A program made the position numbers and the translations under genes. The notes beneath the pieces are model-generated. The model ran no database searches. It was given only the letters and a program-made list of their open reading frames with translations, and was not told where the DNA came from. This document shows, piece by piece, positions 47,081 to 58,027 of a stretch of 64,000 bases of DNA. The DNA lies in assembly GCA_029204225.1 (NCBI GenBank), contig CM055097.1:1907414-1971413 (forward strand). Direction: 5' to 3'. The first letter of the stretch is position 1, and every line of letters starts with the position of its first letter. This DNA is from Diphasiastrum complanatum. Its lineage: Eukaryota > Streptophyta > Lycopodiopsida > Lycopodiales > Lycopodiaceae.

Positions 47081-48110
47081 CACTATCAAGAGTAATTTCG
47101 CTACTCCTACAAGAGGAGATCAAAAGATCAGCATCCTCCTCAGGTTCAAGATCGGATCCTCAAGCTCTATATTCAAAAAATTAGAAATATAGATCCAAGA
47201 GATCTACAAAGTCAGGCTATACTGACAACAAGAGCAATATGCAGTCTGGACCAGATTTCGGTTTAGGATCGAATTCAAGCTCATCATCATTTCAACCAGT
47301 GTAGAAACTTTTCTATAGATACTGTAAGAGGACTGGCCACAAAATCATGGATTGCCAAACTTTGAAATACAACAACAAAAAGAAGAAGTAGTTGTAACAA
47401 CAAGCACATAGTGCTACAACCAGTCACTCAAATCAGCAACAAGAAGAAGATGAAGTGACTTTCATGACCAAAGTTGGAGTACAACATGACCAACTCTTCT
47501 AATAGTCAAGCTCTTCACAAACCCACTTCTGAATCAACTGATATGTTGTGGCATTTCAGACTTGGCCATCTTAATTTCAACACTATTTAGCAAATGTCTG
47601 CTCAAGGTCTAGTACAAGATCTGCCTTCTGTCAGCAAGCCAACTTTTTTATGTGGAAGTTGCTTTATCAACAAGCATGCTAGAAGCCCCTTCATTTCAGA
47701 CTCAGTTCATACATCCAAGGGCTTGCTTGGCCTTGTACACAGCGACATTTGTGGCCCGATGCAGACTGCTTCCACAGGGGGAGCTCTCTATTTCCTAACC
47801 TTCATCGATGACTTCTCTCGAAGGACTGCCACTTACTTTATGAAGAACAAATCCATAGCGTGCAAGTTCTTCAAGCAGTTCAAGGCGTCTACAGAAAACT
47901 AGACCCAAAGGAAGATCAAGGCTCTGCGCACATATGGAGGGGGAGAGTATACCTCCATAGTATTCAAGGCGTTTTGCAAGGCCAATGGAATACATTAACA
48001 ATATACAACTAACTACTCACCTTGGTCCAATGATATAGCTGAATGCAAGAATCGAACACTTATCAAAAGTGCCAAGAGCATGCTGCATTACAGGAGTTCT
48101 CAATCTTAGA
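47081..48110 (+). pseudogene. Copia family B fragment fused to family A
   Basis: From GCACCTCCCACTATCAAGAG (47073) onward the DNA matches the reverse complement of 57350-57140, the gag end of the family B element. It then continues with integrase (MLWHFRLGHLNFNTI near 47545, FINKHARSPFISDSVHTSK, LVHSDICGPMQTAS, TFIDDFSRRTATYFMKNKS), and a decayed core (RTYGGGEYTSIVFKAFCKAN, 47930-47990) to about 48110. Protease is missing relative to 57000. Stops at 47590, 47900 and 47997 and a Q/K-rich region with several stops make it inactive. Confidence 0.8.
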
Positions 48111-48420
48111 AGGGCCATTTGTTACGCATTTTTTTTTCCTCGCTGTTTATGTCCATGTGGCCGAATTGGTTCTTGACATAGTGGCTTCTATGTAACATAA
48201 CTTGCCTGACCCGGAAAACACAATTCATGTTTGGGCAAATTTGAATTTCCGGTTTAGTAGTTTGGAAGCATACTATTGGCTGGCGTGCGCGACGACTGGT
48301 TGACTAAACTGATTGGGTTAACCTCAAGTTAAAATTATCTTGAGACTCACAAATAGGTTTGGCGCCTGTTATACTCTGGACTCTCATATTGGCAAGTTCA
48401 AACGTGAGACTCTTCAAGCT

Positions 48421-49818
48421 ATGGCGATGAGAAGGAGACCGAGATCCTTGATATGCTCTACAATTTTTTATAATGAGAGGGAAGACGATGGCACATGGAT
48501 TGCTCGTGAATATCATAAGGCTTCTTGGGTACTGATGCATCCATCGGCGAGAGGAGCTTTTCGCCAAAAAAAAAAGAGGCCAAGTATACATATAGATCTT
48601 ATTGGAAAGGGTAAGGCTTCTTGGGTACTGATGCATCCATCGGCGAGAGGGGCTTTTCGCCAAAAGAAAAATGCCAAGTATACATATAGATCTTATTGGA
48701 AAGGGTGGATTATTGATTTCAAAGTTTCTCCAAGAGGACAAACCATTTTAGAGGTGCTTATTCAACATGTTTATATGCATTCAAAACTTAATGTGGAGGC
48801 TGTAAATCCACATGATTTTCGAAAGTGTAATTGTAAGTATCTTAATTTTTTGGATTGTGTGTCATTTTTAAAACGTAATTGTACTTACGAATTGGAGCTT
48901 ATTATGATTTTGTATTGCAGATCTATATCCTTCAAATATATATGAATGGGAACCTGTGGCGTCTCTTTCAGGTATTATAGATGTCATCCATTCAAAAATT
49001 GGCAAATTGCAATACAGAGGACGAACGACAAAAGAACTTGCAGATTTTGGAATATTTTTTTATGATGCTATGTATATTCCAGACACAAATGGAGGAATGA
49101 AAAAACTAGAGTGTATATCTCTACCTAATTTTCAAGATAACGTGTGGTAAATTGCAGTCAACGACAATATAATAAATTGTTTTCGTTCCAAGCTATATAA
49201 TGATGTACAAAAGTCAGTCAAAACTAGTACTGGATCAAGAAATGTGCACTTAAGCTAGTTTGTTCCAATGTCATTGTTTGTCAGCTCTTTTTCAAACATG
49301 GAAGTGCATCGAACTCCCACATTGTTTGTTTGCAAAAATCTATCAGATGATTTTTTATTCAAATTCAGTTGGGATATAAGATCCACTTCATATATTTCTT
49401 GTAGAATCCAACATTCATCCATATCATTTAGATACAGTATAGAAAAGCAAATGCTTAGTATGGTGTTTCATTATCAGAGATGGAAAGAACACAATGGTAC
49501 TTGGGACCCATTAGATCAAGATCTAGACAACATTGGACACATTGATCGTATATGCATTGATATCATGGCAAATGGGGATTTACTTACTACTATTGAGGTT
49601 GAGCAAGACTGGACCTTATTCTACATTAGAACGGAACTGACACTTTTACAACAAGATATCCTCGAATATTTTAGCAGAAATCATGAATTTGTATTCATTA
49701 TCCTTTTTGTCAATATTCGGATCACTAACTGTAATCTGATTTATGTATGTTTGTGCAGACACGTAAAAGACATGAAAAGAAAATCAAATGCAAAGATTTG
49801 GGAGGATTGTTCAGATAA
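48421..49818 (+). pseudogene. Gene A: unknown multi-exon gene with internal duplication
   Basis: I do not recognise this family. An ATG at 48421 (MAMRRRPRSLICSTIFYNER) opens exon 1, which ends at 48832 (donor GTAAGT). Exon 2 starts at 48921 (acceptor TATTGCAG) in a matching phase: NYLYPSNIYEWEPVASLSG. Coding sense runs on through a TAA at 49148 (NVW.IAVNDNIINC) and a TAG at 49257 into KNLSDDFLFKFSWDI and LDNIGHIDRICIDIMANGDL, with a probable intron after HEF near 49688 and a last exon TRKRHEKKIKCKDLGGLF ending near 49818. A 95-bp tandem duplication in exon 1 (48518-48612 and 48613-48706) repeats KASWVLMHPSARGAFRQKK. Convergent with gene B. Confidence 0.5.
48518..48706 (+). repeat. 95-bp tandem duplication inside gene A
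   Basis: Two copies of AAGGCTTCTTGGGTACTGAT... differing in the A-rich tract and one G/A. The unit is not a multiple of three, but the A-tract length difference restores the frame downstream. Confidence 0.92.
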
Positions 49819-50010
49819 TAGAGCAATCATGATACAAGATTTGTAAAAGCTCTCATAAATATCAATATATTTCTCATTTTATGAAAATGTACATGTGTGT
49901 CCTATATTTAACAATGGATGCTTTTTCCCCATGGTCTCTATCTTTCTATATGCCCATAATTATTCACAGGGCATTACATCAAAAATGTATATCTCTATTT
50001 AATCTATTAC

Positions 50011-50597
50011 TTACAGCTCAAAGTAATATGGATTATCTCCACCCTGCACTAGTGTCAGTTGTGGACTTGATTGGCCTCTCGTTTCCGCAGCTGGACTGGG
50101 TGTTGCATGAGATAATAAGTTCACCAACATCTGTTGACGAAACTCATATATCTCATTCACTGAAAATGCTTGACATTTATACTGCAAATCCAAAAGAACC
50201 GGATCAATTGACTTATTAAAAACCAAATAAAAAATAACTTAGTTAGGCCATTCACTAGTCTATTTACCTTTCATATATCTGGAGCCCCGGATTGCATGAT
50301 GTACCACTCTAAGAAGTCCTGTACATTGCGGATGGAGAACCATCCACATCTATGTCCATCATCTTGTTGAGCTGACTTTAATCACAAAACGTATAATAGG
50401 TTAGTTGTGCACTCTGAAAAAAAAAAATCATATTACCTATCAGATACTTGATGAGAATTACTTACTTCTGCATCAACAATCTCCAGGTGGCTACTGGGCC
50501 GACCTACTCTCCTACCAGTGCCCACTGCCCTTTGTACAGGAGGGCAAGGAGGCGTGGCAAATGTGGTAAGGCGTGCTATCTGCTTGGTACGGGCCAT
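50011..50597 (-). CDS. Gene B: small three-exon gene with histone H3 tail-like N-terminus
   Basis: Minus strand. Exon 1 (50597-50466, 44 codons) starts MARTKQIARLTTFATPP; the first residues match the histone H3 tail ARTKQTARKST at 8 of 11 positions, keeping R2, T3, K4, Q5, A7, R8 and T11 and losing K9 (L) and S10 (T). It ends on donor GTAAGT in phase 0. Exon 2 (50375-50268, acceptor AAAG) reads SAQQDDGHRCGWFSIRNVQ and has a TGA at 50273-50271, seven bases before its donor. Exon 3 (50181-50011, acceptor TTTGCAG) reads YKCQAFSVNEIYEFRQQM and ends NPYYFEL. All junctions are phase 0. No histone fold follows. A TATAAAAGG box lies 249 bp upstream. The TGA may inactivate it or be an allele. A mimic would be expected to recruit H3K4 readers; that is inference. 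Confidence 0.55.
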
Positions 50598-50845
50598 TTC
50601 AAGCAAAGGTATCGATATGACGCGCCAATGAGAAAGAAAAGTGCATATCCAACAGGGGAGGCATGTGATGGTGATATGGCAGATGGCGTATCGCCACGAC
50701 GCGCGGAGGGGGAAGCTGTACTGGTATGTGAGTCTCTAGGTGCGTGGTAGTGATATGCGTATAGCGAGGAGCGGAAGTGAACGAAGAAAACTAAGGAGAG
50801 CTAGGAAACGAAGAAATCCGAAAGTGAAATATGAGCCAAAAACGT

Positions 50846-51200
50846 CCTTTTATACCTGTAGAACGTCCCATCATATTCACACGTGTGATGTGACACCTCC
50901 ACTCCCCTCACATGTGTCATCACACGGAACTGTCACGTGTCAGAACATCAGCAATTCGTACGATCATACGGCTGGCATGCACGTTTGAGGACACGTGTCA
51001 AGATCTAGGCCACACATGCATTACGGGATGATTGGCTCGTACGATCGGTTGGCATGCACGTGCGAGGACACGTGTCAGGATCCGAAGTGTACACGTGTCA
51101 TGCAAATGATTTGGTCGTCGTTTCCACACGTGTGGAAATTTTGACCGCACGTTACCGAAACACATGTACGGTTCAGATGCTTTGTATTAGACTATATATA
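50846..51200. promoter_or_regulatory. Putative bidirectional promoter of genes B and C
   Basis: Minus-strand TATAAAAGG (50854-50846) and plus-strand TATATATA (51193-51200) face outward with about 340 bp between, each 230-250 bp from its ATG (50597 and 51430). Between them are at least six CACGTGT elements, including TCACACGTGTGA (50877-50888), GTCACGTGTC near 50933, two GGACACGTGTCA (near 50989 and 51067), TACACGTGTCA near 51091 and the perfect 18-bp palindrome TTTCCACACGTGTGGAAA (51121-51138). A 50-bp block (CGTACGATC...GGCATGCACG...GGACACGTGTCA) is duplicated (about 50957-51005 and 51035-51080). ACGTGT(C) is the G-box/ABRE core bound by plant bZIP and bHLH factors. Confidence 0.6.
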
Positions 51201-51429
51201 TGAGTGTCATTTTTGGAATTCAGTTTCACATATTGAGTCCAAAAAACCGACCTGCTTCAAAATCAGTACATACAATATTGCTACCATGCGCCCAACAGAC
51301 AGTTCCATAGTTGCACTGCTTCCCTCGCGCGTGGTTCCGATATTCAGAATTGTGTACAGTGCATATCGCCATCACGCGCCCATGATTACACCGTTTATGT
51401 CCCCTTGATAATCGGCGCCTCATATCGAT

Positions 51430-52960
51430 ATGGCCTCCTCTTCTACTAGTTCGATCTATTATAGAGCTCTTAGTTCTTTCCTTGTTGATGCTGAGGTTAG
51501 CAACAGACAAGCCCATTTTCTGTCCTATTTTGATTTTCAGTTTGACGTAGAGAGATTTGTTATTGAGCACAGCGAAGTTTTTTCTAAACTATACAAGAAT
51601 TTTTATGAGTGTTTGCAACAAGGTACCCTTCTGATGGACGGCCTAAGATTTGTGCATTTCACAGATTTGACTCATGCTCAGCCTAGTGCCAAGCAAAGGC
51701 ATGATTGTAAGTTTACCAAACTTATTGATCTATTTAAACGTGTCATACCCTATGAGGAACACAATCGAGTATGTCGCTTCGTTCAAGAGGGTATGGCCTT
51801 TGTGTTTTTCTTATCTGCTCTTATCCATGACGAGGCAGAATTTCTGGGTCGTTTATGATTGGTTTGCCTGTCCCTACCACTCCTGTGGCTTCAGAGGTTT
51901 CCATTACTGATGAGGTTTTAGGAGATGTAGAGGAGGCCAGGCAGACACAACAATATGATCCTGCCAAGGCTCGTTCTCTGTCTATTTCTCTCTTATCTAT
52001 CGTGAGTGAGATTGACCATAGCAGAACCCTGATGGACCTCCCTGTGTACCATATGGACAATATTGCATTCTTGTTCATTAGCGACATCGGAGACGTAATG
52101 GATCTCAGAGAAGATGAGATATTATCTCTTATGTCAAGGATGATTTTTGAATTTAATGATTTTATTGACTTTGATGATGGCGACCTCATAGATGGCATTG
52201 ACTATGAGGACCAAGTAGAATGGGCAAGTGGCACAGATGCCCTTCAAAGGATGCTATCTGAGAGCACGACATATGAGGCTAATATGCCGAGTGAGGAAGA
52301 GTTTTTGGCTTTTCAGAAAAAGTGTCTGCCACCTCCCATATATACTATTCCAGCTGACCAGCAATCCACCATTATTGTTGGTCACAATGTAGAAGTTGCT
52401 GGTATGATCCAAGCTGACGAGGAGGATTTGGTAAGTACACCTTCTCACGAAAATCATTTACTATTTAACGTGTAACTGATGATTGATCTGCTAGTTTGAC
52501 TAACACTTGATTATGTGTTGTAGGATATCGTTGAAGTTGATGCCTTTGCTAGCAGACATGGAGGATTGAGAGAGAGACAAGGCGGGAGACAGAAGGATGT
52601 CTCATTGGCTCATTATTTGAAATGTTTTGTAAATAACGAAATTTGTATTCTTTATGAAAGGTTTTTTTGTGAATGTGGGAACCTTAATCATGGCCATCAA
52701 GGCCCTATCTTATTTTGCTCAAGGGCATAAATATCCAAAAAAAACATATAGAATCATTTTTGTCAAAAGAGATGTTGCTCTTAAAGTGTTCAATTACGTG
52801 CCATAAAATGTTCCTATGAGATCATCTGCTCTGGCAATTCTATCAAGATATATAGATCTGAGCAAAAGGCAATCCACTCAATTTTTGGATCCGTATGATA
52901 GGAAAAAGTTCCTTCATGACCACATAGCAAAAATTGTCCTTAGAGACAATGAAAAAAAAT
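51430..52960 (+). CDS. Gene C: unknown multi-exon gene, acidic
   Basis: Not recognised. First frame from ATG 51430 (MASSSTSSIYYRALSSFLVD), 142 codons to TGA 51856. A second frame overlapping by ATGA (51855) runs MIGLPVPTTPVASEVSITDE to 52430, ending at donor TTG|GTAAGT. The acceptor TTGTAG (52518-52523) continues in phase 0 as DIVEVDAFASRHGGLRE to TAA 52730. The two frames need a small intron or a shift near 51780-51900. The middle is acidic (NDFIDFDDGDLIDGIDYED). In another frame 52680-52960 there is LSYFAQGHKYPKKTYRIIF, a TAA, then SALAILSRYIDLSKRQSTQF to 52960, probably the last exon. It diverges from gene B and converges on gene D. Unlike nearby retroelements, most of its length is open. 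Confidence 0.5.
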
Positions 52961-53089
52961 GATTGTACTCTTTTCCATTTAATGTATGTGAAATTTGAGA
53001 ATTTTTTATCACACACACATAATCTTTATTGAATGCCATCAATCTATTTTTGGCTTATAAATTTACATGCTTTTTTGAATCTTTGATAT

Positions 53090-54905
53090 TCAGTTGGTCT
53101 TGTTGTGTATCAAACTTGAGCTCGTCTATAAAACCATTGGAATAGCTGAATGATGTAACTATTTTTTGAGGATGTTCCACCATGTTGTGTATTTCAATGA
53201 AATGCTACTCTTGCCTGCCAATATGATTTCTCCATTCCTTGTGAGGACCATATACTCAAACTACCATACTTTTTTGCAAAAAATGATGCATGATGCCTTA
53301 GTATGTGCTGCAGTATCAAAGATTTATGCATTGGTTAGAATCTATCAAGCAAGTTATACTAGAATTATAAAATTGTAAGACATTGTTCAAATGTATCTTA
53401 CCATGTAGTGGGTGATGTGATCTGAGCCCCAAGCCACCCGAACTGCATCTACAAACTCTATTGCTGTTTTCTCCAATAGGAGTGCATCTGCATATGAAAT
53501 TGTGTCTTTTCTAAGCACTTCAATCATATTATCGAGCTTTTTCCAAACTTCAACCTTCTTTACCCTTGTTGTTCCTTTATCTTCAAAGTCTTCTATTGCA
53601 GAAATAACATCTTTCCAGACCGAGTATTGGATCTTAGACGACTCTTTAGAATGATTTGATAAAAATCGACGAGCTTTGACTCCTCCTATGCTAGGTTTAT
53701 TGGGTATGTTTTTTGTTTTTCCTGAAAGCTTTTCATCTTTTTGTATTTTAACATGGCCTTTATGAAGGCCTGCTTTTGACAACATTTCCTCTAATCGAGT
53801 GATTGCTTGTTTTGATGCTGACTCTGGCTTAGTATTCCATGCAAACAAGATATGAAGATTTATTAATTTCTCTATGATTCTCACCTCTCCATGAAGTGTG
53901 CAAATATGCACATTTTGTAAAGGGATTGGTAGTACTGGTTTCCAGTTGGGATCTTCAATATCTCTTGAAACTCTTGTGTTCCTTGAAATGTCATTTGATG
54001 ATTTCATACAATATAGACATGGATGTTTCGAATTTGTTCCATGAGATACATGGAACATACATTTCAATGACTTCAAGTCTCCAGCTAAATGCCATTCCAC
54101 CAAAAATTCACCTCTTTCAGGAACACTAAGTACTTTGCCATTCATATGATCCTTTATGATATCTGGATAACTTATTCTGCTAAAAATCCAGGAAAGAACA
54201 TCATGATCCTCCTTGATAACCTGTTCAACATATGGAATAACAAGTTTTTATGTATTTAAAACAATTACCAAAAGAAATTGCACATGAATAACATCCATTT
54301 TTAACCTGAAAACATGCTAGCCACCATATGTTGTTTTCTGATTGCACACTAAAGTTGAGATCCCTTGAGTTTGTTGCATTGCTCAATGCTCCATTCATGA
54401 GAGTAATACTTACTTTTTCCAACTTTTGTCCTTTTATAACTTCCGATTCATCTAGCTTGACCACCAGAATAAGTTTGCTCATACTAACACTTGTAATATT
54501 ATAGAATTTCACTATAAATCTTAATAAATGATTCAAATCCACAAATAAGTTGTTGGTAGAATTATATGACAAATTGCCAGACTTTGAATTGTAAATCTCA
54601 TTGATGTGAAAAGGGATTCCAATGACATTTTCCATACCCTTATTCAATACATCTCTCTCCAATCTTATCTGAAAAGGGCGAGGAATGGGAAGTTTTCTTA
54701 CATGCAATTGTCCAAAAGCCTCTTTAGTAATTTTAAATATACTGGCATATGCCTCCCTGCTAATACCTGAGAAATCACATGCTCCCTGAATTAACGTTCA
54801 GTCAATAACCTTATCGACCTAGTTCATCAAAGCCTCAATGACCTTGGACTTGATTCGAGAATATCGATTATTGTCCAATAAAGACTTTGTGGACTTGGTT
54901 GTCAA
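53090..54905 (-). pseudogene. Gene D: DDE-transposase-like gene, near-intact
   Basis: Minus strand. Exon 1 (54905 to 54306) reads KSKVIEALMN, stops, then ACDFSGISREAYASIFKI, LPIPRPFQIRLERDVLN and SKLILVVKLDESEVIKGQK. Donor CAG|GTTAAA (54305); acceptor GAACAG (54221). Exon 2 (54220-53402, 273 codons, fully open) has WHLAGDLKSLKCMFHVSHGT, HPCLYCMKS and LHGEVRIIEKLINLHI, ending THYM|GTAAGA. Acceptor CTGCAG; exon 3 (53307 on) reads HILRHHASFFAKKYGS, SSQGMEKSYWQARVAFH, an in-frame TGA (53194-53196), then NTQHGGTSSKNS. All phases fit. The layout (K.D.., GD.K.L...G.....C.WC, QGME) recalls a DDE transposase-like family widespread in invertebrates; I cannot name it. Candidate acidic residues: D of KLDES, D of AGDLK, E of QGMEK. 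Its 5' end is cut by the retroelement at 54906. Confidence 0.55.
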
Positions 54906-55096
54906 ATCTCCATCGAATTTGTCAATGAGAGATGAACTAGATGATGAATCCATTCTCGATGAACGAGATCATTGGTAGAAACAATGATTGTCGGAATATT
55001 GTTGGCTGTACGTTTGCTAGAGAGACGTCTTGGTAGAAACAAGACTGATAATCCTCAGTAGAAATGCAGATTACTGAAGTGCCTGCTCCAATACCA

Positions 55097-55470
55097 TGTC
55101 GTAAAACGTGGGGATGATCGACAGTGGAAGCTTGAAGCTTTGAGCGTAGGCATGTAGGAACGGAAACGCAACAGTTAGCAGCAAAAATATTCAAGAAGAA
55201 TGATTGATACAGAATTGCACAAATGAACAATACATTAGTGAGACAAAAATTGCACTCTGATTAATATCAACAGTGAGTACAATGGCTTGAAGTAATAACT
55301 TTAGCTTGTTGAGTGTAATAACGGTGGCCACAGATAAGTCTGATAATGATAAAACTTAACACTTTGATTAACTGCTACATAGCTTGATTCAGCTAGCATA
55401 TATTTACAAGTGTTTTAAAAAAAATTCTTATGAGCATTGAATGTTATTTACACCAGTCTTTGTATAAAGA
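55097..55470 (-). repeat. Family B LTR, second copy
   Basis: Matches 58028-58375 along its length (for example AACGGAAACGCAACAGTTAGC and ATTAATATCAACAGTGAGTA) with many substitutions. The far end is set only by loss of similarity after CAGTCTTTGTATA. Confidence 0.8.
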
Positions 55471-55478
55471 AACCCTTG

Positions 55479-55757
55479 TCAAAGTACCTTACAGTAAGGA
55501 CTCCAATAAGACGATCTTAGACAACATGGAAATGTGTAAGATACATTGTCTTTGAGTGTACCTACCAATGTCACAAGTGCTTTGTCAAAATATGTCTTAA
55601 CAACTTCATCTCGGCAAAGTTGAATCTTCAACATTGTTTCATCCAAAATGAATATTGAACGAGTTTTTTCAAGCTCTTTGACAAGAACCTTGACCAAGCC
55701 CTCTTGCTCCTCGTCATCGTCAGACTGATCTTTAATTACTCTACCTTGCATGTTGAA
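55479..55757 (-). pseudogene. Second copy of the unknown gene at 1-732, inside the retroelement
   Basis: Reads MQGRVIKDQSDDDEEQEGL, then KTRSIFILDETMLKIQLC and EVVKTYFDKALVTL. It is collinear with the exon at about 571-386 (FKVQGRLLANQPDDDQEE, SRSIFILNETMIKIQLC, AIKAYFDKALVTL). The similarity stops at the same TTG codon, followed by GTAGGT here and GTGAGT there, so the exon-intron border is conserved and the fragment includes genomic intron sequence. It joins integrase at about 55757 and the LTR at about 55478. The ATG lines up with a valine codon of the other copy and need not be a start. Confidence 0.7.
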
Positions 55758-55766
55758 TCAGAAATA

Positions 55767-57884
55767 GTGAACGCCTTCTCGGTATCCAGATTGTAAATCT
55801 TATATGCCTTGTGGTCCGGGGAGTAGCCGATGAAAATCGTTTTCCTGCTTTTGTCATCTAGCTTTTTTCTTAGATCTTCAGGGATCTGAGCGAAAGCGAT
55901 GTATCCAAACACTCAAATATTTTTTAGTGATGGTTTCGATCATGTCCACACCTCATAAGGTGTTTCGCCATTCAGGGCTTTGGTGATGGATCGATTCTGC
56001 AAATAGACACCTATAGTAATAGCTTCTGCCCAGAATTTTTTTGGAAGAGAGGCATGGGCCAGCATGCTCTTGGCACTTTCGTTGAGTGTCTGATTCTTCT
56101 GTTCAGCTACACCATTGGACTGAGATGAGTAGCTGGTTGTATATTGTTGACGTATTCCGTTGGCCTTGCAGAACGCCTTGAATTTTGTGGAGATATACTC
56201 TCCCCCTCCATCTGTGCGTAGAGACTTGATCTTCCTCTGGGTCTGGTTTTCTACAGATGTCTTGAACTGCTTGAAGAACTTGAATGCTTCGGATTTGTTC
56301 TTCATAAAGTAAGTAGAAGTCCTTCGAGAGAAGTCGTCGATGAAGGTTAGAAAATAGAGAGCTCCCCCTATGGAAGTAGTCTGCATCGGGCCGCAAATGT
56401 CGCTGTGTACAAGGTCAAGCAAGCCCTTAGATGTATGAACTAAATCTGAAATGAAGGGGCTTCTAGCATGCCTGTTGATAATACAGCTTTCGCATGGAGA
56501 AGTTGGCTTGTTGACAGAAGGCATATCTTGTAGTAGACTCTGAGCAAAAATTTGTTGAATATTGTTGAAATGAAGATGGCCAAGTCTGAAATGCCACATC
56601 ATATCAGTTGATTCAGAAGTGGCTGTGTGAAGAGCTTGATTGTTAGAAGAGTAACAATGGCTAAGTTTGTAAAGATAGACGCATCTTCTTTTGTAGGCTA
56701 GAATCTTTCAAAATTTGTCAAGAATTGTGCAGCCTTCTGTATCGAATTCGACTTTCCGACCTGAATCGGTGATTCTGCTAATTGAGAGTAGATTCTTGGT
56801 CAGATTTGGAACGTGGAGAACGTTGGACAGCAACTTGACTTCACCTCTTTGGAATTCGACTCTGACTGATCCTTCACCTTCGATTGAATGTGATGAGTTG
56901 TCTCCAAGTTGCACAACTCTAGCGTGGGTGAATGACTTGTAGTCTTTGATCTAGTCGTGATGGTGAGTCATATGTTGAGTTGCTCCGGAATCTAGATACC
57001 AGGAATCAATATCCTGTTGTTCTCCAACTTTGGTCATGAACGCAATTTCATCTATAGCTGGATTGAGTGACTAGTTGTTGCACTGTGTGCTTGTTGTTGG
57101 AACTGGTTCTTCTTTCCGTTTGTCATTGATTTTGTGGCTAGTCCTCTTATAGTATCAATAGAATAGTTTCTACACTGGTTGGATGAATTTGATCCTAAAC
57201 CAGAATTTGGTCCTGTCTGCATGTTGCTCTTCTTGTCAGTATAACCTGACTTTGTAGATCTTTGTGATCTAAACTTCTGATTTTTTTAATATAGAGTTTG
57301 AGGATCCGATACTGAGCCTGAGAAGGATGCAGATCTTCTGATCTCCTCCAACGACATTACTCTTGACAGAGTGAGGTGCTTCTAGGTCGAAATTACCATG
57401 ATCCAATTTTTGTAGGCTTCAAGTAGACTCGATAATAGAGTCATGATAGCATCAGAATCTTCTATGATTGAGCCAGTTGCAATTATTTGCTCATATGATT
57501 TTTTAAAGTGTTGAGGTGACTCGAAACACTCTCTGCATCAAACATTTTCAAGGTGAAGAATTTTTTCCTCAAGTGTAACTTAGAAGTTACATCCCTAATA
57601 TCGTAGAGGGTTGCTAGGATGTCCCATGCATCCTTAGTAGTCTGAACAACACGTATTTGGCTGATCTGAGTATCCTTGATGTTGAGGGTGATCTTGGCAT
57701 ATACTTTGCCATCTCTCAGTCTCCACTTGGTGATGTTGGCTGCATCTCCTGGTTTGGGCTCTATGCCATCAACAATGTCCCACAGTTCTTTGGCTAGTAG
57801 TATAACCTTCATCTTGAATTTCTAGAGATGGTAGTTGTCTCCATCGAGTTTGTCAATGAGAGATGAACTACATAATGGATCCAT
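55767..57884 (-). pseudogene. Copia gag-protease-integrase (family B), broken
   Basis: Gag from ATG 57884 (MDPLCSSSLIDKLDGDNYHL) with TAG at 57824-57822 where tryptophan is usual, then open 57812-57483 (VILLAKELWDIVDGIEPKPG, TTKDAWDILATLYDIRDVTS). The linker and protease area has several stops (57470-56950), and the protease active-site sequence is not readable. Integrase zinc-finger region MMWHFRLGHLHFNNIQQIFA starts at 56602 and the core is open to 55940 (LVHSDICGPMQTTS, LRTDGGGEYISTKFKAFC, NGVAEQKNQTLNESAKSM), giving D, D and E catalytic residues. The C-terminal end (55930-55767, YKIYNLDTEKAFTISD) is in another frame. RT and RNase H are absent. Confidence 0.85.
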
Positions 57885-58027
57885 TCTGGTTGAACAAGAT
57901 CATTGGTAGAAACAACGATTATCGAGATACTGTTAGCTGCACGTTTGTTAGATAGACGTCTTGGTAGAAATAAGACCGATAATCCACAGTAGAAATGCAG
58001 ATTACTGAAATGCCCGCTTTGATACTA

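Noticed and set aside
50466-50597. True histone H3 gene or pseudogene
   Set aside because: Only the first 11 or so residues match; no histone fold, and the following sequence and intron layout are unlike H3.
50448-50750. Plus-strand frame with KCGKACYLLGTGHFKQRY resembling a zinc knuckle
   Set aside because: It is antisense to the well-supported exon 1 of gene B, and the cysteine spacing does not fit a CCHC knuckle.
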